A stretch of DNA of 64,000 bases from Candidatus Daviesbacteria bacterium (GTDB lineage: Bacteria; Patescibacteria; Microgenomatia; Daviesbacterales; UBA10151). How positions within the stretch are numbered: position 1 is the first letter of the stretch; the number at the start of each line of letters is the position of its first letter. The notes under the pieces were generated by a model. The model saw nothing but the letters and a program-made list of their open reading frames with translations. It was not told where the DNA came from and ran no database searches. The stretch spans positions 558,001 to 622,000 of the forward strand of contig JAQTZF010000001.1 in assembly GCA_028687915.1 (NCBI GenBank). The letters run 5' to 3'. A program made the translations under genes and the position numbers. Shown piece by piece: positions 16,419 to 24,392 of this stretch.

Positions 16419-17612
16419 ATGCTTATAAAACCAGACGTACAAAAATTCGCAAAGATTAAAGTTATTGGCCTGGGTGGTGGAGGAACAAATGCCCTGTCTT
16501 CCATGATTGCTTTACAACAAATTCAGGGGGTTGAGTTTGTGGCTATAAATACTGATGCTCAAGCATTACTCGCAAATCAGTCCCCTACAAAAGTTCAAAT
16601 TGGAGAAGCCTTAACAAAAGGTTTAGGTTCTGGAGGAAATCCTGATATAGGGCGTCAAGCTGCAGAGGAATCGGCTCAAAAGATAGAAGATGTAATACAG
16701 GATGCTGATATGGTTTTTTTAACTGCTGGAATGGGTGGAGGAACTGGAACAGGATCTATTGCTGTTGCTGCCTCAATCGCCCGTAAGTTAGGAGCTTTAA
16801 CTGTTGCAGTTGTAACTAAACCTTTTAATTTCGAAGGTACCAGACGCATGATAGTTGCTGAAGAAGGAATTGAGGAACTTAGAGATAAGGTTGATGCTTT
16901 AATTGTTATCCCTAATCAAAGATTATTAGAAGTGATTGATCGTAACATGTCACTCCAAGAGGCTTTTAAAATGGCTGATAATGTTTTGGGTCAGGGTGTA
17001 CAAGGTATTTCTGATTTGATTGTTATGCCAGGTTTAATTAATGTTGACTTTGCTGATGTTAAATCTATTATGACTGATGCTGGTTCTGCCTTAATGGGTA
17101 TTGGTCAGGCTGGTGGTGAAAATAGGGCTGAAGTAGCAGCCAGAATGGCTATCGCTTCACACTTATTGGAAGTATCAATAGATGGTGCAAAAGGCGTGTT
17201 ATTTAATATTGTTGGTGGTTCTGATTTAACTATGGAAGAGGTTGATAAGGCTGCTAAGATTATTTCTGCAGCAGCAGACCCAGAAGCAAATATTATTTTT
17301 GGTGCAACAATTAAAGATGATCAGGAGCACTTTGACCAGATTAAAATTTCTGTTATTGCCACAGGTTTTGATCAAAATAGAGTAAGGCTCCGGGAATATG
17401 CAGGGACTGGAGCAGGAGTTGGAGTTAATCCAATACCACAGATGAATTTTAATCAACCTCAATCTCAAAACCAGACTCAGTCCAATAGTTTTAATGCTTC
17501 AGATGACTCATCCACATCAGAAGACGAGGACGATGTAACTATAAAACAGAATGAACCAGAAGATGATGAAAGCAGACTAGATATTCCCGCATTTCTTCGC
17601 CGTAACAATTAA
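16419..17612 (+). CDS. ftsZ: cell division protein FtsZ
   Basis: FtsZ is the tubulin-like GTPase that forms the cytokinetic ring. The product is about 397 residues from the ATG at 16419, chosen over an upstream TTG at 16377 because AAGGT lies just before it and the TTG lies inside a perfect hairpin. IKVIGLGGGGTNAL, the tubulin signature MGGGTGTGSIAVAA and NVDFADVKSIM (the T7 loop) are present. The C-terminus has an acidic, Q/N-rich linker and ends in LDIPAFLRRNN, a clear FtsA-binding tail. Confidence 0.96.
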   Translation: MLIKPDVQKFAKIKVIGLGGGGTNALSSMIALQQIQGVEFVAINTDAQALLANQSPTKVQIGEALTKGLGSGGNPDIGRQAAEESAQKIEDVIQDADMVFLTAGMGGGTGTGSIAVAASIARKLGALTVAVVTKPFNFEGTRRMIVAEEGIEELRDKVDALIVIPNQRLLEVIDRNMSLQEAFKMADNVLGQGVQGISDLIVMPGLINVDFADVKSIMTDAGSALMGIGQAGGENRAEVAARMAIASHLLEVSIDGAKGVLFNIVGGSDLTMEEVDKAAKIISAAADPEANIIFGATIKDDQEHFDQIKISVIATGFDQNRVRLREYAGTGAGVGVNPIPQMNFNQPQSQNQTQSNSFNASDDSSTSEDEDDVTIKQNEPEDDESRLDIPAFLRRNN

Positions 17613-17620
17613 TACTTCTC

Positions 17621-17629
17621 TGATATAAT
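17621..17629 (+). promoter_or_regulatory. extended -10 promoter of the GNAT gene
   Basis: TGATATAAT is a perfect extended -10 whose last base lies 6 nt before the ATG at 17636. A leaderless transcript is predicted. Confidence 0.6.
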
Positions 17630-17635
17630 AATTTT

Positions 17636-18193
17636 ATGTCAAAAGGATTAGTTGTATTTAATGGAAAAACCGAAAAAGGTTTAGATATTTTAGTGCGTTA
17701 CCCAAACTCTGATGACGGACAGATTCTTTGTGATTATATAAATACTCTTTCTAAAGAAAAAACCTTTATTCTTTTTCAGGGAGAACAGGTTAAATTAGAT
17801 GAGGAACAAAAATATCTTGAGCTGCAGCTAAAAAATATTGAAAGAAACAAGTCTGTTTTATTGCTTGCATTTTATAATAATAGTTTAATTGGTGTTACTT
17901 CTATTGAAGGAAAGGACAAGGCTGAAAAACATATTGCCAGTTTTGGAATATCTATTGCCCAGGGTTTTCGTGCAAAGGGTGTAGGTAAACTTTTTATGGA
18001 TTTAATCATTAAAGAGGCAGAACAAAATTTGAAAGGCTTAAAAATTATTTTATTAAGTGTTTTCGGGGATAATGAGGTAGCTAAAAGTTTATATAATAAA
18101 TTTGGGTTTCAGGAATTTGGTAGCTTACCAGGGGGCATTTTACATGCAGGTAAACCGGTAGACCATATCTATATGTATAAAAAAGTAGATTAG
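17636..18193 (+). CDS. GNAT-family N-acetyltransferase
   Basis: The 185-residue protein fits the acetyl-CoA-dependent GNAT fold. The acetyl-CoA-binding motif is seen as ISIAQGFRAKGVGKLFMDLIIKEA around residues 104-127, followed by LSVFGDNEVAKSLYNKFGFQEFG, the usual motif B region. The substrate could be a protein N-terminus, a small molecule or an antibiotic and cannot be read from sequence. It has its own promoter between ftsZ and ileS. Confidence 0.8.
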   Translation: MSKGLVVFNGKTEKGLDILVRYPNSDDGQILCDYINTLSKEKTFILFQGEQVKLDEEQKYLELQLKNIERNKSVLLLAFYNNSLIGVTSIEGKDKAEKHIASFGISIAQGFRAKGVGKLFMDLIIKEAEQNLKGLKIILLSVFGDNEVAKSLYNKFGFQEFGSLPGGILHAGKPVDHIYMYKKVD

Positions 18194-18228
18194 TTTTATC
18201 CTTGTTACTAGTTTGATCTAATGTTTTT

Positions 18229-18237
18229 TGCTAGAAT
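18229..18237 (+). promoter_or_regulatory. extended -10 promoter of ileS
   Basis: TGCTAGAAT is an extended -10 ending 9 nt before the ileS ATG, implying a leader of about 3 nt. Confidence 0.5.
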
Positions 18238-18246
18238 ACTCCTATT

Positions 18247-21075
18247 ATGAGTAAGTTTAAACAAGTTTCTTCCCAGGTAAATTTTTTTACATTAGAGGAA
18301 GAAACATTAAAATATTGGAAAGAAAAAAAGATTTTTGAAAAATCTATTTCAATTCGTCCCGAAGATAAAACCTGGAATTTTTTAGATGGACCTCCTTTTG
18401 TAACAGGAATGCCACATTATGGTTCGCTTTTGTCCAGCATGCCAAAAGATTTATTTGGTAGATATTGGACTATGAAAGGCTATCGTGTAAGACGTGTTTG
18501 GGGATGGGATGGACATGGTTTACCAATAGAAAATAAAGTTGAAAATAAACTTGGAATAAAACGAAAAAAGGATATTGAAGAAAAAGTTGGTGTAGCTAGG
18601 TTTATTAAAGAATGTTTAGGGTATGTAAATCAAATATCTTCTGAATGGGAGTGGTATATAGATCATATTGGCAGGTGGGTAGATTTTAAAAATGCTTATA
18701 AAACCTGGGATATAAACTATATGGAGTCTGTAATGTGGGTTTTTAAGCAGATGTATGACAAAGAATTGATATACAAAGGGCTTCGTGTATCTCTTTATTG
18801 CCCACATTGCGTTACTCCAATTTCTAACTTTGAAGTTGCAATGGATACAGAAAATTATAAGACTGTAACAGAACCTGCAACGACTTATAAATATCAATTA
18901 AAGGGAGAAGAAAATACCTACCTATTAGCCTGGTCTACAACACCCTGGAATAAATTAGCAACTCCAGCTTTAGCAGTAAATCCAAAATTAGATTATGTGA
19001 AAGTTAAACAGGGAGAAGATTATTATATCTTAGGCAAAAAAACTTTAGCCATGTTAAAAGATGAACCATACAAGATTTTAGAAGAGTTTAAAGGAGAAAA
19101 GTTGGTTGGAAAAGAGTTTGTCCCAAGTTACGATTACTATAAAATTGAACCTGGAAAAAGAGCATTTGTGGTAATTCCCGGGGACTTTGTTACAGAGGAA
19201 GAAGGAACTGGTGTGGTAACTATTGCGGCTTATGGTGAAGAGGATTTGGCAGTAATGAAAAAAGAAAATATCCAGGTCGTTTTGCATGTGGATGATGAGG
19301 GGTTTATAAAATCTTTTGTTCCAAAATTTGCTGGTATGTATTATCTCGATGCTAATGAAGCAGTAAATAAAGACTTAGCCGAGCGGGGATTTGTATATGA
19401 TGAAAAACCATATACTCACTCAGTTGCTTATTGTTGGAGGTGTGCCACAAGACTTATTTATTCTCCAAAAGATGCTTGGTTTGTGGATGTTCAGCAATTA
19501 AAACCTAAGATGTTTAAAAATAATGAAGCCATAAATTGGTTTCCAAAACATTTTAAATATGGGCGATTTGCAAAAAGTATGGAAGCTGCACCAGATTGGA
19601 ATATTTCAAGAAACAGATATTGGGGTTCTCCTGTACCTGTTTGGGAATGTGAATGTGGAGAAAGAATTGTTCCAGGGTCTATTGCAGAGTTAGAAAAGTT
19701 ATCAGGACAAAAAATAACTAACTTACATAAACCAGAAATTGATGAGGTAAAAATAAAATGTCCAAAGTGTGATAAAAAAGCCACAAGAGTTCCTGAAGTA
19801 TTGGATTCCTGGATAGAAGCAGGAAGTGCATCCTTTGCAGAAAGACATTTTCCTTTTGAAAAAGATCAAAAGCTAGAAGATTTTTTTCCTCCTGATTTTA
19901 TTGCAGAATATACCGGCCAAATAAGAGCATGGTTTTATGTTATTCATGTTATTTCTTCTGCTTTGTATGACAGCCCTGGTTTTAAAAATGTTTTAGTAGA
20001 AGGAGTGTTATTGGGTAATGATGGAAGAAAAATGAGTAAAAATTACAGCAATTTTCCAGATCCTAAAAATTTAATAGAACAATATGGAGGAGATGCTTTA
20101 AGAATTTATTTAATGGGTTCACCTTTAATGAAGGGTGAAGATATAGACTTTTCTAATGATGGTGTTCCAGAAGTAACCCGTGGATTTTTCTTAATTTTAT
20201 GGAACTCTTATAAATACTTTATAGATTATGCAGTTACTTATGATTGGGATAAAGATGAATCAAATATTGAAAGTGAAAATTATTCAATTTTAGATAAGTG
20301 GATTTTAACCAGTTTAGAAAAAGTTGTATCCCAAGTTAGTGAATCTTTAGATAGCTATGATACATTAACAAGTATAAAATTGCTTCGAAGTTTTATTGTT
20401 GATGACTTTTCAACTTGGTATATTAGGCGCAGCCGCGATAGGGTAAATAATAATTCTGATGAAAAAGATCGAAGTATCGTTCTAAATGTTATGTATACAG
20501 TTTTAGTTAAATACAGCCAATTGCTAGCTCCTTTGGCACCGTTTATTTCAGAAGAAATTTTTAGAAGTTTAAGTGGAGGAGAATCTGTTCATTTAACAGA
20601 CTATCCAAAATCAGATAAATCTTTAATAGATGAGGATTTAATTTCTCAAATGTCAGTTTTAAGAAAACTTGCGGAAATGGGACATGCACAAAGAAAAGAT
20701 GCAGGCATTAAGTTGCGTCAACCATTAGCAAAATTTACATACTTTTTACAAAAACAATTGAATCCAGAGCTGGAAACAGTTTTATCTGAAGAGCTAAATG
20801 TAAAACAAGTTGTGTTTAAAAAACATGAATCAAAAGATATAAAAGGGGAGATAGATATAAAGATTTCACCTGAATTACAGGCAGAAGGAGATACCAGAGA
20901 GTTAATTAGACAAATCCAATCACTTAGAAAAACCCAGGGGTTAACTTTAAAAGATCAAATTAATATTACTGTACCTACTATTCCTGAAGAAGAAAATCTA
21001 AAACAGTTAATTTTAAAACAAACAAATGCTAAACAAATTAAACTTGGGGATAGTGTTGAAATTGAAGTAGTTTAA
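18247..21075 (+). CDS. ileS: isoleucyl-tRNA synthetase, IleRS2-like type
   Basis: The 942-residue class I synthetase charges tRNA-Ile in the cytoplasm. The N-terminal region (GPPFVTGMPHYG, then GWDGHGLPIENKVENKLGI) resembles the eukaryotic or archaeal-like IleRS2 group rather than the common bacterial form with an IHIGH-type signature. The class signature reads HYGS at about residues 57-60, with serine in place of the final histidine; KMSKN is near residue 595. Zinc-binding cysteine pairs occur (CWRC, CECG, CPKC). IleRS2 enzymes are known for mupirocin tolerance. The CP1 editing domain appears present. Confidence 0.92.
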   Translation: MSKFKQVSSQVNFFTLEEETLKYWKEKKIFEKSISIRPEDKTWNFLDGPPFVTGMPHYGSLLSSMPKDLFGRYWTMKGYRVRRVWGWDGHGLPIENKVENKLGIKRKKDIEEKVGVARFIKECLGYVNQISSEWEWYIDHIGRWVDFKNAYKTWDINYMESVMWVFKQMYDKELIYKGLRVSLYCPHCVTPISNFEVAMDTENYKTVTEPATTYKYQLKGEENTYLLAWSTTPWNKLATPALAVNPKLDYVKVKQGEDYYILGKKTLAMLKDEPYKILEEFKGEKLVGKEFVPSYDYYKIEPGKRAFVVIPGDFVTEEEGTGVVTIAAYGEEDLAVMKKENIQVVLHVDDEGFIKSFVPKFAGMYYLDANEAVNKDLAERGFVYDEKPYTHSVAYCWRCATRLIYSPKDAWFVDVQQLKPKMFKNNEAINWFPKHFKYGRFAKSMEAAPDWNISRNRYWGSPVPVWECECGERIVPGSIAELEKLSGQKITNLHKPEIDEVKIKCPKCDKKATRVPEVLDSWIEAGSASFAERHFPFEKDQKLEDFFPPDFIAEYTGQIRAWFYVIHVISSALYDSPGFKNVLVEGVLLGNDGRKMSKNYSNFPDPKNLIEQYGGDALRIYLMGSPLMKGEDIDFSNDGVPEVTRGFFLILWNSYKYFIDYAVTYDWDKDESNIESENYSILDKWILTSLEKVVSQVSESLDSYDTLTSIKLLRSFIVDDFSTWYIRRSRDRVNNNSDEKDRSIVLNVMYTVLVKYSQLLAPLAPFISEEIFRSLSGGESVHLTDYPKSDKSLIDEDLISQMSVLRKLAEMGHAQRKDAGIKLRQPLAKFTYFLQKQLNPELETVLSEELNVKQVVFKKHESKDIKGEIDIKISPELQAEGDTRELIRQIQSLRKTQGLTLKDQINITVPTIPEEENLKQLILKQTNAKQIKLGDSVEIEVV

Positions 21076-21089
21076 TTTCCTTTTAAATC

Positions 21090-22151
21090 ATGAATAAGCG
21101 CGGAAGTTTTATTCCAGATCTTTTTATAACCATTCCTACTGTGCTTTTAATTTCATTGGGAATTTTAGTGATCTTTTCTTCTGAGCCAAAATTAGCAATC
21201 CAACAATTAGTAATTGCAATTATAGGGTTAGCTTTATATTGGTTTTTCTCTTTTATAGACTTAAAGTTCTATAAAGATTATCTGAAGTATATATATGTGT
21301 TTATATTATTGCTCTTGGTGGTAGTTTTTATTTTGGGGTTTGAAACAAGGGGTTCTATTAGATGGATTCCTTTAGGCTTATTTAATTTTCAGCCATCAGA
21401 GTTTGTAAAGCCAATTATTATTTTACTTTTGGCAAAATTTTGGTCAGAAAATAATCCAACCTGGTTAAATATGGGTAAAAGTGCCTTAATAGTATTTCCA
21501 GCAGCAATTTTAATTTTTAGACAACCAGATTTAGGGACAACTTTAACCATATCTATGATTTGGCTTTTTATGTTAATTGGGTCAAATATATCAATCTTAA
21601 AACTATTAGTAATGTTTGTAACCAGCTTAATTTCAGCACCTCTGGGGTGGGTATTTTTAAAGGATTATCAAAAATATAGAATTACCAGTTTTTTATCTCC
21701 TGAAAAAGATCCTTTAGGTATAGGCTACAATGCTATTCAGTCAACAATTGCTGTAGGATCAGGAGAGGTTTTTGGTAGAGGTTTAGGAAGGGGAACACAA
21801 TCAAGATTGCAGTTTTTACCGGAATTTAGAACAGACTTTATTTTTGCTTCCATTGCAGAAGAATTTGGGTTTTTAGGCTCATCAATATTACTTTTACTTT
21901 ATTCAATTATTATTGGAAGAAGCATAAGAATAATGTTTTACGCTAATAGCAGGTTTAATAACCTTGTGGTGTTGGGTGTTTTGGGTATGTTTTTCTTTCA
22001 AATTATAGTTAATATGGGCATGAATATAGGTATATTGCCTATAACAGGAATTACACTACCCTTACTATCATATGGGGGAAGTTCTCTGTTAACTACACTG
22101 ATTTGTTTGGGTTTCATTGCATCGGTTGCCAAATTCGGCAAAAAAGGGTAA
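21090..22151 (+). CDS. rodA: RodA-like SEDS glycosyltransferase
   Basis: This second SEDS protein has 353 residues and about ten membrane segments. RIPL-type features are GITLPLLSYGGSSLLTTLICLGF at the C-terminus and QPSEFVKPIIILLLAKF in the middle. It polymerises lipid II during side-wall growth with a class B penicillin-binding protein. Because ftsW is already in the dcw cluster, this copy is best called RodA. It lies 14 bp after ileS; its class B partner is not adjacent. Confidence 0.8.
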   Translation: MNKRGSFIPDLFITIPTVLLISLGILVIFSSEPKLAIQQLVIAIIGLALYWFFSFIDLKFYKDYLKYIYVFILLLLVVVFILGFETRGSIRWIPLGLFNFQPSEFVKPIIILLLAKFWSENNPTWLNMGKSALIVFPAAILIFRQPDLGTTLTISMIWLFMLIGSNISILKLLVMFVTSLISAPLGWVFLKDYQKYRITSFLSPEKDPLGIGYNAIQSTIAVGSGEVFGRGLGRGTQSRLQFLPEFRTDFIFASIAEEFGFLGSSILLLLYSIIIGRSIRIMFYANSRFNNLVVLGVLGMFFFQIIVNMGMNIGILPITGITLPLLSYGGSSLLTTLICLGFIASVAKFGKKG

Positions 22152-22154
22152 AAT
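22149..22154 (+). promoter_or_regulatory. -10 box of rplU
   Basis: TAAAAT overlaps the stop codon of the SEDS gene and ends 9 nt before the rplU ATG at 22164. Confidence 0.4.
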
Positions 22155-22163
22155 GCCTTTTGT

Positions 22164-22511
22164 ATGCAATACAGTATCGTTCAAATCGGAAGCAGACAAT
22201 ATAAAATAGAACCAGGTCAAACAATTGAAGTTGATAAATTGTCTGACGACTCTAAAAAGTTAATAATAGATAAAGTACTTTTAAAGGTTGATGGAGAAAA
22301 AGTTGAAATTGGTGCACCTTACCTTAAAGAAACACTTGAGCTTGAAGTTTTAGAAAATATTAAAAAAGCTAAAATTAGGGTATTAAAATTTAAATCCAAA
22401 GCTAATTATCGTAAAGTTACAGGGGCAAGAAGACAGATGACTAAAGTAAGATTAGAGGGAAATCCTGAAAAAATTAAAGCAGAGAAAAAAGACACTGTGA
22501 AAAAGTCTTGA
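22164..22511 (+). CDS. rplU: 50S ribosomal protein L21
   Basis: The 115-residue protein matches L21, which binds 23S rRNA in the large subunit: YSIVQIGSRQYKIEPGQTIEVDKL at the N-terminus and IRVLKFKSKANYRKVTGARRQMTKVRLE at the C-terminus. A short lysine-rich tail extends past the usual end. It is followed by rpmA (L27), the standard pair. Confidence 0.96.
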   Translation: MQYSIVQIGSRQYKIEPGQTIEVDKLSDDSKKLIIDKVLLKVDGEKVEIGAPYLKETLELEVLENIKKAKIRVLKFKSKANYRKVTGARRQMTKVRLEGNPEKIKAEKKDTVKKS

Positions 22512-22536
22512 CATAAATTTTCACGAAAGGTATTCT
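22508..22536 (+). promoter_or_regulatory. rpmA promoter
   Basis: TTGACA (22508-22513), a 17-bp spacer and TATTCT (22531-22536) precede the ATG at 22543 by exactly 6 nt. L27 would be made from a leaderless mRNA. Confidence 0.65.
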
Positions 22537-22542
22537 TAGAAC

Positions 22543-22794
22543 ATGGCACATACAAAAGCAGGTGGAACAACTAAAACAAATAGAGATTCAATTTCAAAGC
22601 GATTAGGCGTGAAGCATTATGGTGGAGAAGCTGTTATTCCTGGAAATATAATTATTAGACAAAAAGGAAATAAATATTATGCAGGTGTAGGGGTAAAACA
22701 AGGTAATGACTATACACTTTTTGCTATAACTTCTGGGATCGTACAATTTGTTAAAAGAAAAGGACGTAACATTATAAATATAAATGGACGCTGA
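22543..22794 (+). CDS. rpmA: 50S ribosomal protein L27
   Basis: The 83-residue protein is L27, whose N-terminal tail reaches the peptidyl transferase centre. It starts MAHTKAGGTTKTNRDSISKRLGVKHYGGE and contains IRQKGNKYYAGVGV. It begins directly with the AHTKAGG form rather than the cleaved extension found in Firmicutes. The gene overlaps parB by 11 bases. Confidence 0.97.
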   Translation: MAHTKAGGTTKTNRDSISKRLGVKHYGGEAVIPGNIIIRQKGNKYYAGVGVKQGNDYTLFAITSGIVQFVKRKGRNIININGR

Positions 22795-23635
22795 CGACCA
22801 GATTTACTTACTTGAAATAAACTTACTAGAACCAAATCCTTTACAACCGCGTGGCCTTATTACTCCAGAATCATTAGCAGAGCTTGCAGAGTCAATCCGT
22901 GAACACGGAATCCTGGAACCTATTGTAGTTGCAAAAACTCCAGCTGGTTTTCAAATCATTGCAGGAGAACGACGTTGGAGGGCATCTCGATTAGTAGGAC
23001 TTCAAAAAGTACCAGTAGTGGTTAAAGAAACAACTCCTCAGGGGATGTTAGAAATGGCAATTGTGGAAAATGTTCAGCGCCAGGATTTAAATCCACTGGA
23101 AAGAGCTCAGGCATATCGCCGTTTAATGGATGAGTTTGGTCTCCCAAATTCTGAAATTGCTCAAAAGGTTGGTAAAAGTCCTGCATATATCTCCAACACA
23201 ATTAGATTACTTACCCTGCCTGATGCCTTAAAAGACGCCTTAATGTCTGGTCAAACTACAGAAGGTCATGTTAGAGCAATGTCTGCTTTAGAAGATCCAC
23301 ATTTGATTATAGAAGCTTATAAAGAAGTACTACGTAAGAATTTATCAGTTAGAGGAACAGAAGAATTGGTCAGAAAAATGAAAGCCAAATTTGGGGTAGC
23401 TCCAAAAAGAAATGTTGATGTTGAAAGTATGCACATCTTAAATGAGGAAGTTGATAGAATTCAGGAAGGTTTAGCAGAAGCTTTAACTTCAAATGATAAA
23501 AAAGCATCGGTTAAATATGTCTTAACAGGGAATCATGCTCGTTTGGATATCAGACTTCCAGGTACTCCAGAACAAACTACAGATTTAATGAGAAGGGTGT
23601 ATAAAGCAATAACTTCTTATCAAGAGATTAGTTAG
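22784..23635 (+). CDS. parB: ParB/Spo0J-family chromosome partition protein
   Basis: The 283-residue protein has the ParB CTPase domain (LEPNPLQPRGLITPESLAELAESI, then IIAGERRWRASRLVGL, then ENVQRQDLNPLERAQAYRRL) and a central helix-turn-helix (LPNSEIAQKVGKSPAYISNTIRLLTLP). ParB loads at parS sites and slides as a clamp to organise the origin region. No parA or recognisable parS is next to it. It overlaps rpmA by 11 bases, an unusual partner. Its 3' end overlaps lepB convergently by 8 bases. Confidence 0.92.
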   Translation: MDADDQIYLLEINLLEPNPLQPRGLITPESLAELAESIREHGILEPIVVAKTPAGFQIIAGERRWRASRLVGLQKVPVVVKETTPQGMLEMAIVENVQRQDLNPLERAQAYRRLMDEFGLPNSEIAQKVGKSPAYISNTIRLLTLPDALKDALMSGQTTEGHVRAMSALEDPHLIIEAYKEVLRKNLSVRGTEELVRKMKAKFGVAPKRNVDVESMHILNEEVDRIQEGLAEALTSNDKKASVKYVLTGNHARLDIRLPGTPEQTTDLMRRVYKAITSYQEIS

Positions 23636-24239
23636 TTTTAGCTCCAACAGGAATAATCATCGCTTTTTGAATTGGCCAATATCTTAATTCTGCCTGCCCA
23701 ATAAGCAATTCTTCTTTTACCAGCCCAAAATCTCTTGAATCAGAACTATTTCTTCGATTATCACCCATCACAAAATAATTTCCCTGAGGAATATATACTT
23801 CATCACCCTCTTTTAAAAATCCTTCACCTGGAGTTTGTAAACCATCTTCTAAATATGGTTCTTGAAGAAGTGTTCCATTGATATAAACACTTCCATTTAA
23901 TAATTTTATAGTTTCACCTGGTAAACCAATAACTCTTTTAATAAAAACATCTTTTTCTGGATTTCTGGGATTCTTTATAATTATAACTTCACCCCTTTTT
24001 GGAGTAGAAAGACGGACTGATAGTTTATTCGTTATTATATAATCATTATCATGAAAATTCGGCAACATTGAATTACCAGAAACTCTGTGTGGTTCAGCAA
24101 TAAGAACACGGATAATCATCAAAATTGATGCGACTATTGCTATAAATTGTATTAATTCGACGAGACTGTCTTTAAGTCTGGTTCCAAAACTTGGACCATC
24201 AATTTGATAATTTGGGGTAGCTTGTTGTGTAGGTTCCAT
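23628..24239 (-). CDS. lepB: signal peptidase I, bacterial type
   Basis: The 203-residue membrane protease removes signal peptides on the outer face of the membrane. One N-terminal membrane segment (about residues 30-50) precedes the catalytic domain. The serine is in SGNSMLPNFHDND, the general-base lysine in VFIKRVIGLPGE, and the C-terminal box is GDNRRNSSDSRDFG. This is the Ser-Lys dyad form, unlike the SipW-like enzyme at 61087. The gene is convergent with parB. Confidence 0.93.
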   Translation of the reverse strand: MEPTQQATPNYQIDGPSFGTRLKDSLVELIQFIAIVASILMIIRVLIAEPHRVSGNSMLPNFHDNDYIITNKLSVRLSTPKRGEVIIIKNPRNPEKDVFIKRVIGLPGETIKLLNGSVYINGTLLQEPYLEDGLQTPGEGFLKEGDEVYIPQGNYFVMGDNRRNSSDSRDFGLVKEELLIGQAELRYWPIQKAMIIPVGAKTN

Positions 24240-24245
24240 AGATAT

Positions 24246-24251
24246 GTATTA
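24246..24251 (-). promoter_or_regulatory. -10 box of lepB
   Basis: On the minus strand TAATAC ends exactly 6 nt before the lepB ATG (24239), placing the transcription start on the start codon. Confidence 0.45.
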
Positions 24252-24309
24252 TCCCTATTTTTTATTTGTAAGACAAGAGGTTGAATGCTAAAATAAGCCA
24301 GTGTATTAC

Positions 24310-24383
24310 GGAGTCATAGCTCAGTTGGTTAGAGCGCTGCATTCACATTGCAGAGGTCTCTGGTTCGAATCCAGATGGCTCCA
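24310..24383 (+). tRNA. tRNA-Val(CAC)
   Basis: A 74-nt cloverleaf with a 7-bp acceptor stem (GGAGTCA with TGGCTCC, one G-U pair), a D-arm GCTC/GAGC, an anticodon stem CTGCA/TGCAG with loop TTCACAT, and a T-arm TCTGG TTCGAAT CCAGA. The anticodon is CAC, reading GUG valine codons. CCA is not encoded. This is the only tRNA in the window without an adjacent partial copy. Confidence 0.95.
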
Positions 24384-24392
24384 CTAGTTGCT

